The position numbers and the translations under genes are program-made. From Acinetobacter bouvetii DSM 14964 = CIP 107468 (lineage in GTDB: Bacteria > Pseudomonadota > Gammaproteobacteria > Pseudomonadales > Moraxellaceae), in assembly GCF_000368865.1 (NCBI RefSeq), contig NZ_KB849726.1, positions 789,166 through 853,165 on the forward strand: a stretch of DNA of 64,000 bases. The letters are read 5' to 3'. How positions within the stretch are numbered: the stretch's first letter is position 1; each line of letters opens with the position of its first letter. This document shows, one piece after another, positions 44,202-54,503 of this stretch. Below the pieces are notes generated by a model. The model had not been told where the DNA came from and did not search any database. It was given only the letters and a program-made list of their open reading frames with translations.

Positions 44202-45488
44202 TTATTTTCTAACTTTGTCGATCACTGTCGCAATAACTAAAACAATCACAGAAGGAATAAGCCAAGCGAGGCTTTGTTCATTCAAAGGCAAATTTTGCAG
44301 TAACGCAGGCAGTTCAAATCCTGCAACTTTCAAGCCGTCAAAAATACCGAAAATCAGCGCAACCGCAGTAACAGGAGTAATGACCTGTGATGGCTTGTTC
44401 CAGAATTTATTGCAGAAGCTGAGTAAGATCACCACAATGGCTGGCGGATAAATCGCGCTTAAAACCGGTACAGATACAGCAATCAGCTTGGTTAAGCCTA
44501 AATTTGAAATAATTAAGGAAAAACCCACTAAAATAAAGACAAATGCTTTATAAGGAATTTTTGTCAATTCTGAGAAGTATTCTGCGCAGGCGCATGTCAG
44601 GCCAATTGCAGTTACCATGCAGGCAATAAAAATCATGGCGGAAAGGAAGTAAGCGCCCATGTCGCCAAAAGCGTGCTGAACGTATGCGTGCAGGATCACT
44701 GCGCCGTTCGCTGCATTTGGAGCAAGTTCGTGGCTGCCCATGCCCAGCTTAAACAAGCTGACATATACCAGTGTTAAACCGATGCCTGAAATGATGCTGG
44801 CAATAACAGCATATTTAGTGACGAGTTTTTTATCGGTTACGCCGCGGGAGCTAATCGCTTTAACAATCACAATGCCAAAGACCAGTGCGCCTAAAGTGTC
44901 CATGGTGAGATAGCCATTGACGATGCCTTCAGAAACGGGGCTGGTGACATAATTGTTGATTGCGGGCTGTATTTGTCCAGCAGGAATAAAAAATGCAGAC
45001 AAGCCTAAAATGGCTAAGCCTAAAATTTTTAATGGCGACAGGAAGTAGCCGACCGTATCTAAAATTTTGTTTGGATACAGTGAGATAATTGTCACTAAAG
45101 CAAAATAGATGATGCTGTAGGTGAGCAGGCTGCTGGATGAGTCACCAAAGTATGATGAAAATCCAATTTCATAAGAAACTGTTGCAGTACGGGGTGTTGC
45201 GAATAAAGGGCCAACGGCTAAATAGCACACTACAGTCAGCATAATGCTGGCTGCTTTTCCTAGGGGGGAGCTTAATAGCTGAATTGAGCCTTCTACACGC
45301 GACAACGCAACAATAGTAATAACAGGTAAGCCAACGGCAGTGATTAAAAAACCAAAAGCAGCTAACCACACATGTTCACCGGCTTGCTGAGCAACAATCG
45401 GCGGAAAGATAATATTGCCTGCGCCAATAAAGAGGGCAAAGGTCATGAAACCTAAGGCAACAATATCTCTAGTACGGAGATTTGTCAT
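44202..45488 (-). CDS. brnQ: Branched-chain amino acid carrier BrnQ
   Basis: LIVCS-family symporter of leucine, isoleucine and valine driven by sodium or protons, 428 residues with 12 predicted helices. The N-terminus GFMTFALFIGAGNIIFPP is the family signature, followed by GLPVITIVALSR and, near residue 235, a loop typical of BrnQ. It diverges from map. Lrp usually controls such transporters; a broken lrp-like gene lies 3 kb away. Confidence 0.94.
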   Translation of the reverse strand: MTNLRTRDIVALGFMTFALFIGAGNIIFPPIVAQQAGEHVWLAAFGFLITAVGLPVITIVALSRVEGSIQLLSSPLGKAASIMLTVVCYLAVGPLFATPRTATVSYEIGFSSYFGDSSSSLLTYSIIYFALVTIISLYPNKILDTVGYFLSPLKILGLAILGLSAFFIPAGQIQPAINNYVTSPVSEGIVNGYLTMDTLGALVFGIVIVKAISSRGVTDKKLVTKYAVIASIISGIGLTLVYVSLFKLGMGSHELAPNAANGAVILHAYVQHAFGDMGAYFLSAMIFIACMVTAIGLTCACAEYFSELTKIPYKAFVFILVGFSLIISNLGLTKLIAVSVPVLSAIYPPAIVVILLSFCNKFWNKPSQVITPVTAVALIFGIFDGLKVAGFELPALLQNLPLNEQSLAWLIPSVIVLVIATVIDKVRK

Positions 45489-45839
45489 AAGTAAAAGGGA
45501 GATGAAACGGTTGAAGCCGGCAATTTTAGTGCAATTTCAGTGGCTTTTGGGTTTTATTTTATAAATACTATTCATTTTTTTTATAATATTTAAACTCAAT
45601 ATATCTTTGGATAAATTTTTGTTTAATTTATATAACTGATTATCGTTAAAAAATATAAATCATTCTAAAAAATATGCGCTTGCTTTGCTCATTTAATTTA
45701 AGCTGCGCAGGCTGTATCCGTTTATAAAGCGGCCGGGTATAGACGCTGTAAAGCCTCATATTTGCCAAGTTTTTACGCATAAAAAACAAAAAAAATTTAA
45801 AAGGTCTATAATCGCTGAATCTTATTTGAGGATGTTGCA
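45489..45839. other. Divergent brnQ-map promoter region
   Basis: A 350-base AT-rich region between divergent genes. A perfect TATAAT at 45807-45812 about 28 bases before the map start is the probable -10 of map, although the matching -35 is poor. No gene seen. Confidence 0.45.
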
Positions 45840-46634
45840 ATGAAAGCTTCCAGTATCACAATTAAAACTGAGCAAGATATCGAAAAGCTGAGAATTTCGG
45901 GTCGTTTAGCTGCGCAAGTTTTGGAGATGATTGGGGAGTTTGTCAAGCCGGGTGTCACTACAGAGTATTTGGATGATATCTGTAATGATTTTATTGTGAA
46001 TACCTTAAAAGTGATTCCTGCCAATGTGGGGTATTACGGCTATACCAAAACCACTTGTATTTCACCGAATGAAGTGGTGTGCCATGGCATCCCATCATCT
46101 AAAACAGTATTGAATGATGGCGATATTATCAATATTGATGTGGCGATTATTAAAGACGGCTACTTTGGCGATACCAGCCGCATGTACTATGTAGGCGCAA
46201 TTAAGCCAGAAGCGAGACGCTTGGTTGAAACGACTTATGAAGCGATGGTGGCCGGGATTCATGCGGTAAAGCCTGGGGCAACCCTGGGCGATGTGGGGCA
46301 TGCTATTCAGACTGTAGCGCACCGTGAAGGCTATACCATTGTCCGTGAATATTGCGGTCATGGCATAGGCAAGGTTTATCATGAACAGCCAAGCGTTCTG
46401 CACTATGGCCAGCCAGGTCAAGGTGTGCAATTAAAAAAAGGCATGGTCTTCACCATTGAGCCGATGATTAATGCAGGCAAAGCGCGCACCAAAGAGCTGA
46501 AAGACGGCTGGACAGTTGTGACTGCTGACCGGTCATTGTCTGCGCAATGGGAACATATGGTGCTGGTAACGGATGATGGTTTTGAATTGCTGTCGCCATG
46601 GCCGGAAGGTACGGGCAGTTACGCTGAAATTTAA
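45840..46634 (+). CDS. map: Methionine aminopeptidase, type I
   Basis: Dinuclear-metal peptidase that removes the initiator methionine from nascent proteins; 264 residues. All five metal ligands are visible: Asp in NIDVAI and GDTSRM, His in CGHGIGKVYHE, and Glu in FTIEPMIN and QWEHMVLV. GAGGA lies before the ATG. It is not next to rpsB, so it may be either the housekeeping copy or a second one. Confidence 0.95.
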   Translation: MKASSITIKTEQDIEKLRISGRLAAQVLEMIGEFVKPGVTTEYLDDICNDFIVNTLKVIPANVGYYGYTKTTCISPNEVVCHGIPSSKTVLNDGDIINIDVAIIKDGYFGDTSRMYYVGAIKPEARRLVETTYEAMVAGIHAVKPGATLGDVGHAIQTVAHREGYTIVREYCGHGIGKVYHEQPSVLHYGQPGQGVQLKKGMVFTIEPMINAGKARTKELKDGWTVVTADRSLSAQWEHMVLVTDDGFELLSPWPEGTGSYAEI

Positions 46635-46903
46635 GTTCAGAATCAAGAAAGTGGTCAGAAACAGCGGCTGTTTTTTCTATCTTTAAATTAGTTAATATGT
46701 TTACGACTTTAGTCTAGTATTGAAGGTGTAAAAAATATACAAATATGATTTATCAATAAGTCATGTTTGATGCGCTCTTTATTTATCAGGCTTTCAGTTA
46801 ATTTGAAATTTTCAGTTAGAATTAATTTCTATTTATTGAGTCGTTTGGTTTTGCGTATGATTGCTCCATCAGATTCTGCTGTAGTTTCTGTATTAAGAGT
46901 TTC
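46635..46903. other. Gene-free region after map
   Basis: Close to 270 AT-rich bases with no reading frame that I can support. It ends in a strong plus-strand terminator, which is far from map, so a small RNA starting in the right part (around 46865) is possible. Confidence 0.3.
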
Positions 46904-46934
46904 AGCCTATCCACATTGGATAGGCTTTTTTTTT
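46904..46934 (+). terminator. Plus-strand terminator
   Basis: Perfect AGCCTATCC/GGATAGGCT stem, five-base loop and nine T. It ends 270 bases after map and directly abuts the LysR gene on the other strand. Confidence 0.85.
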
Positions 46935-46936
46935 GC

Positions 46937-47842
46937 CTAAATTTTAGAGTGCGTTAGGTGTTCTACAAGATAGTCAATAAAAACGCGCACAGCCGGCAGC
47001 AGTCCGCGGCGTGATGGATAGACTGCATGGAAAATGCCATGCGGCGCTTTCCATTTCGGCAAGACGCGCACCAACGCGCCTGACGCTAAATGATCCTGCA
47101 CAATCGTATCGGGCAATAAGGCAATGCCGCAGTCTTGGCATGTCAATTGCGCCAGCATGCTTAAATCGGACCCCATAATGACGGGGTTTACACGGACTTT
47201 CTTTTGATGCTGCTGATCATCATGCACCACAATGTGCTGATCAAGATGTTCATCCGCCATGCTGAGAATCTGATGCTGCGCTAAATCCTCAGGCTGTTTT
47301 AAATCGCCATATTGATTCAAGTAGGCTTGGCTGGCAAATAAATGCTGCTCGATCGACGAAAATTTGCGGATGACTAAGTTCGGGTCATCGTCTAAATTGT
47401 CACGCACACGCAAGGCTAAATCAAAACCTTCATTGATGATGTCGACACGGCGGTTAGTCACCATCATTTGCACTCTAATTTCAGGGTACATTTTCAAAAA
47501 CTTTGGCAAAATTTTGGCAATTTCATTTTGCGCAATAGAGACCGGCAGGCTGATTTTAATGACGCCGCGCGGTTTGGTGCTGAGATGATCGACCAAATCA
47601 TGCGCGGCTTGGGCGGCATTCATCATCACTTGCGCATGGCGGTAAATATTCATGCCAATGTCTGTAACCGCAAAATGCCGCGAGCTGCGCTGAATCAGGC
47701 GCACGCCTAAACGTTCTTCTAAATTGTAGACGCGTCTGCTTAATTTTGATTTTGGAATGTCAGTTGCACGTTCAGCAGCGCTGAAACCGCCGTGTTCGAC
47801 GACTTGAGCAAAGCAATAAAAGTCATCCAAATCGCTAAGCAT
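46937..47842 (-). CDS. LysR-family regulator
   Basis: LysR regulator of 301 residues, closest in look to the CrgA/DmlR branch: DNA-binding helix-turn-helix at residues 6-60 (LDDFYCFAQVVEHGGFSAAERATDIPKSKLSRR) and a periplasmic-binding-like effector domain (about 92-295). The start MLSDLDDF is chosen by family length; an ATG at 47896 would add 18 residues. Effector and target are unknown. It is divergent from a second LysR gene, with no metabolic gene adjacent. Confidence 0.87.
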   Translation of the reverse strand: MLSDLDDFYCFAQVVEHGGFSAAERATDIPKSKLSRRVYNLEERLGVRLIQRSSRHFAVTDIGMNIYRHAQVMMNAAQAAHDLVDHLSTKPRGVIKISLPVSIAQNEIAKILPKFLKMYPEIRVQMMVTNRRVDIINEGFDLALRVRDNLDDDPNLVIRKFSSIEQHLFASQAYLNQYGDLKQPEDLAQHQILSMADEHLDQHIVVHDDQQHQKKVRVNPVIMGSDLSMLAQLTCQDCGIALLPDTIVQDHLASGALVRVLPKWKAPHGIFHAVYPSRRGLLPAVRVFIDYLVEHLTHSKI

Positions 47843-48013
47843 AATGGGTATTCCATATTTGAGACAATATTGGAGAATTAAAAACGATCGTTGCAAATTG
47901 TCAATTGCAATTTGTAAAAGATTGAACCGGCGGGTTTCGTGTCAGGCGCTTTTTCAAGACTAAAGTCTGCTTCGAAATAATATATGTTATTCGTAGCATA
48001 GGGCCAATTTCGG

Positions 48014-48048
48014 CGCCTATATCAGCTGTGGCAGCTAGCATATAGGCG
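48014..48048. promoter_or_regulatory. Inverted repeat before the BenM-like gene
   Basis: Nine-base perfect arms CGCCTATAT (48014-48022) and ATATAGGCG (48040-48048), with inner arms AGCTG/CAGCT, about 32 bases before the start. It could be an operator for one of the divergent LysR proteins or a leader hairpin. Confidence 0.45.
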
Positions 48049-48080
48049 GAGCAACAAGCCCTAAACCATGAGGATATATC

Positions 48081-48995
48081 ATGGAGTTAAGACATTTACG
48101 CTATTTTGTTGCGGTCGTAGAAGAACAGAGCTTTACCAAAGCGGCAGAAAAATTATTTATTGCGCAGCCGCCGTTAAGCCGCCAAATCCAAAATTTAGAA
48201 CAGGAATTGGGCGCGCAATTATTTGAGCGGGGCAGCCGCCCATTGCGCACCACGCCGATCGGCCGTTTTTTTTATCAGCAGGCGTTGAAGCTGCTGTCTA
48301 ATGCAGAAGAAATCAAACTGATTACTCAGCGTGCAGGGATGACTGAACGGACGATTCAAATTGGTTACGGCAGTTCATTGATGTGCGGTCTGCTGCCGCG
48401 GATTGTCTATCTATTCCGTCAGCAGCACCCGCATTTAAATGTAAAGCTGGTCGAACTTAACGGCATGGATCAGATTCAGGCGCTCAAGGAGGGCCGGGTC
48501 GATGCTTGTTTTGGCCGGGTGAGAGTCTCCGACCAGGCGGTAAAGCGCGTGATGCTGCGTGAAGAACGGCTCGTATTGGCCGTGCATTCCAGCCATGCAT
48601 TTGCAAACTGCAAGCAGCCTATTTCTCTGATGCAGCTGAAGGATGAGCAGATTTTCACTTATCCGTCACAGTCAGGTTTGGGCTATGCTGCGCAAATTAA
48701 ATCTTTGTTTTTGGAGTTTGGTTTAGAGCCTAAGCGCTTTCATGTACTGGATGGGCTACAGCAGTCTTTAGGCATGGTGGCTGCCGGTGAAGGCATTTGC
48801 ATTGTGCCTGAATCGGTCAAGATGATGCAGTTCAGGCATGTGAATTATCTTGCTTTGGCGGATAGCGCCGCGCAAAGCCCAATTTACCTGATGGTCCGCA
48901 ATGATGATGAGGGGCAATACACGCGCCCATTATTCGACTGTGTATATCAAGTCTATGATTTAGAGGCCATTGAATATGATCGGCGTGTCTTCTAG
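48081..48995 (+). CDS. BenM/CatM-like LysR regulator
   Basis: LysR regulator of 304 residues that is strikingly like BenM and CatM, the muconate/benzoate sensors of Acinetobacter: the first 85 residues (MELRHLRYFVAVVEEQSFTK, AQPPLSRQIQNLEQELG, ERGSRPLRTTP) are nearly the same, as is GLVAAGEG. The effector domain differs more. No ben, cat or other aromatic gene is nearby, so it is an orphan regulator. Its ligand may be an aromatic-derived acid, but this is inference. Confidence 0.87.
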   Translation: MELRHLRYFVAVVEEQSFTKAAEKLFIAQPPLSRQIQNLEQELGAQLFERGSRPLRTTPIGRFFYQQALKLLSNAEEIKLITQRAGMTERTIQIGYGSSLMCGLLPRIVYLFRQQHPHLNVKLVELNGMDQIQALKEGRVDACFGRVRVSDQAVKRVMLREERLVLAVHSSHAFANCKQPISLMQLKDEQIFTYPSQSGLGYAAQIKSLFLEFGLEPKRFHVLDGLQQSLGMVAAGEGICIVPESVKMMQFRHVNYLALADSAAQSPIYLMVRNDDEGQYTRPLFDCVYQVYDLEAIEYDRRVF

Positions 48996-49039
48996 TTCGT
49001 TCATTTTTTAAAAAACAGATTTTAGCCGCTGTGCCTGCG

Positions 49040-49960
49040 CTATGCTTTTGTTTCTTCGCAGTTCTGTAGAAATTTGCCGATTTCTTTACTGAATTTAAAG
49101 GGTTCGCTCAGCAAAGGCGTATGCCCGGATTTTTTAAAGATGACCGCTGTTGCGTCATTCAGGCTATTGGCAATAATTTTCTGCCCGTCAGCCGGGTACA
49201 GCTTGGATTGTTCGCCAATAAAGAAAGTGGCGGGTTTATCCAGCTGGGCAATGGCAGTACGGTAATCCTCCTGGTGGTGCAGATAATTGCTGATATACCA
49301 TGCTAAATAATCTAAGCGCTGGATAGGCAAAATATGAGACTGCAGGCTTGGGTGTTTGAATGCCTGTTTAATTAAAAAAGGCGCAATTCGACTGCTGGCT
49401 TGCATCTCAATAAAAGCCAGCCAGCTTTGCAATAAACTTGCGCGGTCTGCGTTATGTAGTTGATCGATGGATAGGGCGTTGGCGTTGCGCGCTAACACCT
49501 CAGAGATGCTTTCTAAAATATCAATGAACTCAGGGTGGCGTGTGCCAAATAGTCCATAAGGCCAGTCTGGGTTGGAGCGGATTTTCGGTGTTTGGTCAAT
49601 ATGTAAGTAGCTTTGGATTTTATCTGCAAAATTACCGTATCGCATGCCATGCATAGCCGTTGTTGCCCCCATGGAATAAGCAATCACATGGTATTGATGA
49701 ATGTTCAGCTGATTTATGAGGCAATGAAGATCTTGCCAATGACTGGAAATTGCATCCAAGGCAGGAATTTTACATTGGCTGGATCCGCCAAAACCGCGCC
49801 AGTCTGGAACAATAAATTGAAATTTTTTGCGGAAGCGGTATAAAAAAGGGTGCCACTGCCAGCTTTGCATGCCTAGGCCGGATAAAACCAGTACAGGCTG
49901 GCCTGTTCCATATTCGCGGACAAAAAGATTTTCGCCATCTGACATGCGGTAATGCGGCAT
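49040..49960 (-). CDS. Alpha/beta hydrolase
   Basis: Soluble hydrolase of 306 residues with the PDWRGFGGSS segment near residue 53, the nucleophile elbow AYSMGA near 95, and a histidine in GHTPLL near 284. The start at the ATG is chosen because AAGGAA lies five bases upstream; a GTG sits immediately before it. It follows a PadR-family gene by about 25 bases on the same strand, so they are cotranscribed and both answer to the operators upstream. Substrate unknown. Confidence 0.83.
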   Translation of the reverse strand: MPHYRMSDGENLFVREYGTGQPVLVLSGLGMQSWQWHPFLYRFRKKFQFIVPDWRGFGGSSQCKIPALDAISSHWQDLHCLINQLNIHQYHVIAYSMGATTAMHGMRYGNFADKIQSYLHIDQTPKIRSNPDWPYGLFGTRHPEFIDILESISEVLARNANALSIDQLHNADRASLLQSWLAFIEMQASSRIAPFLIKQAFKHPSLQSHILPIQRLDYLAWYISNYLHHQEDYRTAIAQLDKPATFFIGEQSKLYPADGQKIIANSLNDATAVIFKKSGHTPLLSEPFKFSKEIGKFLQNCEETKA

Positions 49961-49985
49961 CACGCTTCCTTGTATTTATGTTGTT

Positions 49986-50540
49986 TCAATGTGATTCATG
50001 ATTCTCATCAAATGCTTTTAAAGCGGGAATCAGTTTTTCCAGCCACTGAATCCAGCCAATTTCTAAATCGATCCCCAGTTGCAGAATGTGCTTATGAATA
50101 AACAGAGTGCGGTCTTGCACATCCGCATTGGCAAAGTCTTTGCTGTAAATCGCCTGATAGAGTTTTAAATTATCTTGATGCAGCTGTAAATGGCGTTCCA
50201 GCTCAGGCAGCACGGAATTTCCGCCAATTTGCGCTTCTGCGCGCAGCCGTACCATCAGTTCCTCCCGCAGCTGCGCAGGCGGACTTTGCTTGACCATCCA
50301 GCTGGCGAGTTCGCTGCGGCCTAATTGTTCAACTTGATAGGTTTTTTTGCGGCTTTGCGCATCATCTTCTTCTATCGGTGAAATCCAGCCCTTTTGCTGC
50401 ATGGCGCTGAGTTCACGGTAAATCTGCTGATGCGTTGCATTCCAGAAAAAGCCCATGGAACGGTCAAAGCGCCGTGCAAGCTCAATACCTGTACTGGGTT
50501 TTTCAATCAAGCTGGTCAGTAAGACATGAGCTAAAGACAT
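49986..50540 (-). CDS. PadR-family regulator
   Basis: A 184-residue repressor with the N-terminal winged helix of PadR (about residues 5-80: LAHVLLTSLIEKPSTGIELARRFD, HQQIYRELSAMQQKGWI) and a C-terminal helical Vir_act_alpha-type dimerisation domain. PadR proteins bind ATGT/ACAT-type palindromes and are released by small molecules, often aromatic acids. Two perfect-armed ATGCAAC/GTTGCAT sites lie just upstream in the region shared with fadH, making self-regulation and control of fadH very likely. The hydrolase gene follows in the same operon. Confidence 0.9.
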   Translation of the reverse strand: MSLAHVLLTSLIEKPSTGIELARRFDRSMGFFWNATHQQIYRELSAMQQKGWISPIEEDDAQSRKKTYQVEQLGRSELASWMVKQSPPAQLREELMVRLRAEAQIGGNSVLPELERHLQLHQDNLKLYQAIYSKDFANADVQDRTLFIHKHILQLGIDLEIGWIQWLEKLIPALKAFDENHESH

Positions 50541-50577
50541 AAATAGGGCTGCTTATTAATTTTTTACACGTTTTATT

Positions 50578-50593
50578 ATGCAACATGTTGCAT
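50578..50593. promoter_or_regulatory. Candidate PadR operator 1
   Basis: A perfect 16-base palindrome ATGCAACATGTTGCAT. It covers the -35 box of the fadH promoter and lies between the likely minus-strand boxes of the PadR gene (TTGATT and TAATAA on that strand). Confidence 0.75.
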
Positions 50594-50616
50594 AAAAATC
50601 AAATCTCGAATATAAA
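50588..50616 (+). promoter_or_regulatory. Promoter of fadH
   Basis: TTGCAT (50588-50593), an exact 17-base spacer and TATAAA (50611-50616), a good sigma-70 promoter. Transcription would start near 50623, inside the second operator. Confidence 0.65.
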
Positions 50617-50619
50617 AGT

Positions 50620-50635
50620 ATGCAACAAGTTGCAT
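50620..50635. promoter_or_regulatory. Candidate PadR operator 2
   Basis: ATGCAAC AA GTTGCAT, perfect arms with a two-base centre. Its centre is 42 bases, four helical turns, from operator 1, and it covers the predicted start of fadH transcription. Confidence 0.72.
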
Positions 50636-50638
50636 TAA

Positions 50639-52735
<2,097 letters not shown>

Positions 52736-52742
52736 TGGAAGT

Positions 52743-52806
52743 CCCCCTTAAAAAAAGGGGGATTATCTCAAAAAAACCCACTCAACCTCCCTTTATTAAA
52801 GGGAGG
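52743..52806. repeat. Palindromic intergenic repeat
   Basis: Two hairpins: CCCCCTT/AAGGGGG with five A in the loop (52743-52761), and CCTCCCTTT/AAAGGGAGG with an ATT loop (52786-52806). It resembles the element at 15939-16071 in style and lies between fadH and the SnoaL-like gene. Confidence 0.55.
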
Positions 52807-52833
52807 CTTATTAACAAAAACAAGGACAGAAAA

Positions 52834-53241
52834 ATGAGTATCGAAAATACCAAATCAGCAATACAAAAATGGCATCATATGCTGGAAAGCCGTGATATGA
52901 GCATCTTAGATGAACTTCTGGCCGATGACGTGGTGTTCCGTTCACCTGTGGCATATAACGCGTATCCAGGCAAGCAAGTAGTCACCTTTATTTTGACCAA
53001 TGTGATTCAAATTTTTGAAAACTTTACATATCACCGTGAGTTTTACACTGAAGATGGACAGAGTGTGGTGCTTGAGTTTTCAGCGAATGTGGGTGAGAAA
53101 AAGCTGAAAGGCATTGATATGATACAGTTTAATGAGCAAGGACAGATTATTGATTTTGAAGTGATGATTCGTCCAAAAAGCGGTTTGGAAGCATTGGCTG
53201 CGCAAATGGGGCAGCGGATGGCCGCTTTTTTGCCTAAGTAA
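52834..53241 (+). CDS. SnoaL-like (NTF2-fold) protein
   Basis: A 135-residue protein of the NTF2-like fold: WHHMLESRDMSILDELLADDVVFRSPV is the typical opening helix-strand, followed by FTYHREFYTEDGQSVVLEF. The start MSIENT is chosen because AAGGA precedes it; the frame also runs upstream through the repeat. Such proteins bind small hydrophobic molecules or act as isomerases. It follows fadH and may share its transcript despite the repeat between them. Confidence 0.78.
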   Translation: MSIENTKSAIQKWHHMLESRDMSILDELLADDVVFRSPVAYNAYPGKQVVTFILTNVIQIFENFTYHREFYTEDGQSVVLEFSANVGEKKLKGIDMIQFNEQGQIIDFEVMIRPKSGLEALAAQMGQRMAAFLPK

Positions 53242-53315
53242 TTTGCAGCCAGCGCCATCGTTAATGTTATGAATGTTGTGTCCATCATTCGGTCTAAGTG
53301 TAAAAGGGTAGATCT

Positions 53316-54419
53316 ATGAGAAGTGTGTTGAATCAGGTCAGCCGCCGTGCATTGGCGCTGCTGGATCAGGCGATAGGTGCAGAGCAGCCTAAGCTTTATT
53401 TTAATCAGCAAGGCGAATTTAAAGCGATTTTTGACCAGCTTCCTCAGCTTCACCGCAAATATAGGCCGACGCCGTGGCTGTCCAATACGCATGCGCATTT
53501 GCTGTATTTTGACCTGATCAAAAAACGCAGTATTCATTTGAAGTATGACCAAATCGATCAACTGACGATGCAGGATGGCGGCATTACGGGCATTGCGTGG
53601 TTCGGGATGGATTTGCCGCCGGAAACGCCAACCATTGTAGTAATGCACACGATTACAGGTACGCCTGACAGCATGCGGGAGCTGGTGCAAGATCTGCATC
53701 AATACACCGGCTGGCGTATTGCGCTATGCCTACGCCGCGGTCATGCGGGACTGCCAATGCCTGTGGCTAAAATCAATTTGTTTGGCTCTACTGCAGACTT
53801 GCGCGAACAGCTGGATGACATTCAGGAAAAGTATCCAGTATCACCGCTGTACGGGATGGGCTCTTCTGCCGGTACGGGCTTGCTGGTGCGCTATCTGGGT
53901 GAGCAGGGTATTGATACTCCATTGAAAGCGGCGTTTGCCTTATGTCCAGGCTATAACACAGAACTGGGCTTTAAGCATGTGCATCCTTTTTACAGCAAAA
54001 TGATGACCAAAAAACTGTTCCAAAAGTTTGTAGAACCTTATCGGCAGACTTGGCAAAACACAGCGTCATTATCTAAAGTCATGCAGTCAAAAACGCTGCT
54101 GGATTTTGAACAGGCCTATTTTGAGATGGCGGGGTTTCAAGATTACGACAGCTATAATCAATCAACTAATCCTATTTATGTTTTTGAAAAGATTGAGATA
54201 CCGCTTTTGGTGCTGAATGCTGAAGATGATCCTGTTTGCCATATCCGCAATTTTGAACCCTACAAATCTGTGGTCAGCCAGATGCGCAGTGTGGCGGTTG
54301 TGACGACCAAAAAAGGCAGTCATTGCGGTTTTTATGAAGGCTTAAAGGAAACTCACTCTTGGGCGGCCAAATTGGCAGCCGATTTCTTTTTGCTGGACGC
54401 TTCAAAAACAGCGGCTTAA
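53316..54419 (+). CDS. YheT/ABHD-type alpha/beta hydrolase
   Basis: A 367-residue hydrolase of the AB hydrolase-4 group (YheT, ABHD1/3). It has RPTPWLSNTHAHLLYF early, the nucleophile elbow GMGSSAGT near residue 189, an aspartate in NAEDDPV near 307, and a histidine in GSHCGFYEG near 336. YheT relatives act on esters or lipids; substrate unknown. It stands behind the fadH and SnoaL-like genes and is followed by a hairpin terminator. Confidence 0.85.
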   Translation: MRSVLNQVSRRALALLDQAIGAEQPKLYFNQQGEFKAIFDQLPQLHRKYRPTPWLSNTHAHLLYFDLIKKRSIHLKYDQIDQLTMQDGGITGIAWFGMDLPPETPTIVVMHTITGTPDSMRELVQDLHQYTGWRIALCLRRGHAGLPMPVAKINLFGSTADLREQLDDIQEKYPVSPLYGMGSSAGTGLLVRYLGEQGIDTPLKAAFALCPGYNTELGFKHVHPFYSKMMTKKLFQKFVEPYRQTWQNTASLSKVMQSKTLLDFEQAYFEMAGFQDYDSYNQSTNPIYVFEKIEIPLLVLNAEDDPVCHIRNFEPYKSVVSQMRSVAVVTTKKGSHCGFYEGLKETHSWAAKLAADFFLLDASKTAA

Positions 54420-54432
54420 TGAGATGAAGCAG

Positions 54433-54465
54433 AGGCCCGTCATTTGCGAAAATGATGGGCCTTTT
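54433..54465 (+). terminator. Terminator
   Basis: AGGCCCGTCATTT/AAATGATGGGCCT stem, with one G-U type pair and a GCGA loop, ending in TTTT. Lies after the YheT-like gene. Confidence 0.8.
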
Positions 54466-54503
54466 GCTGTTTGAGTTGCGCTTTCGATTATATCTTCGGT
54501 TTT

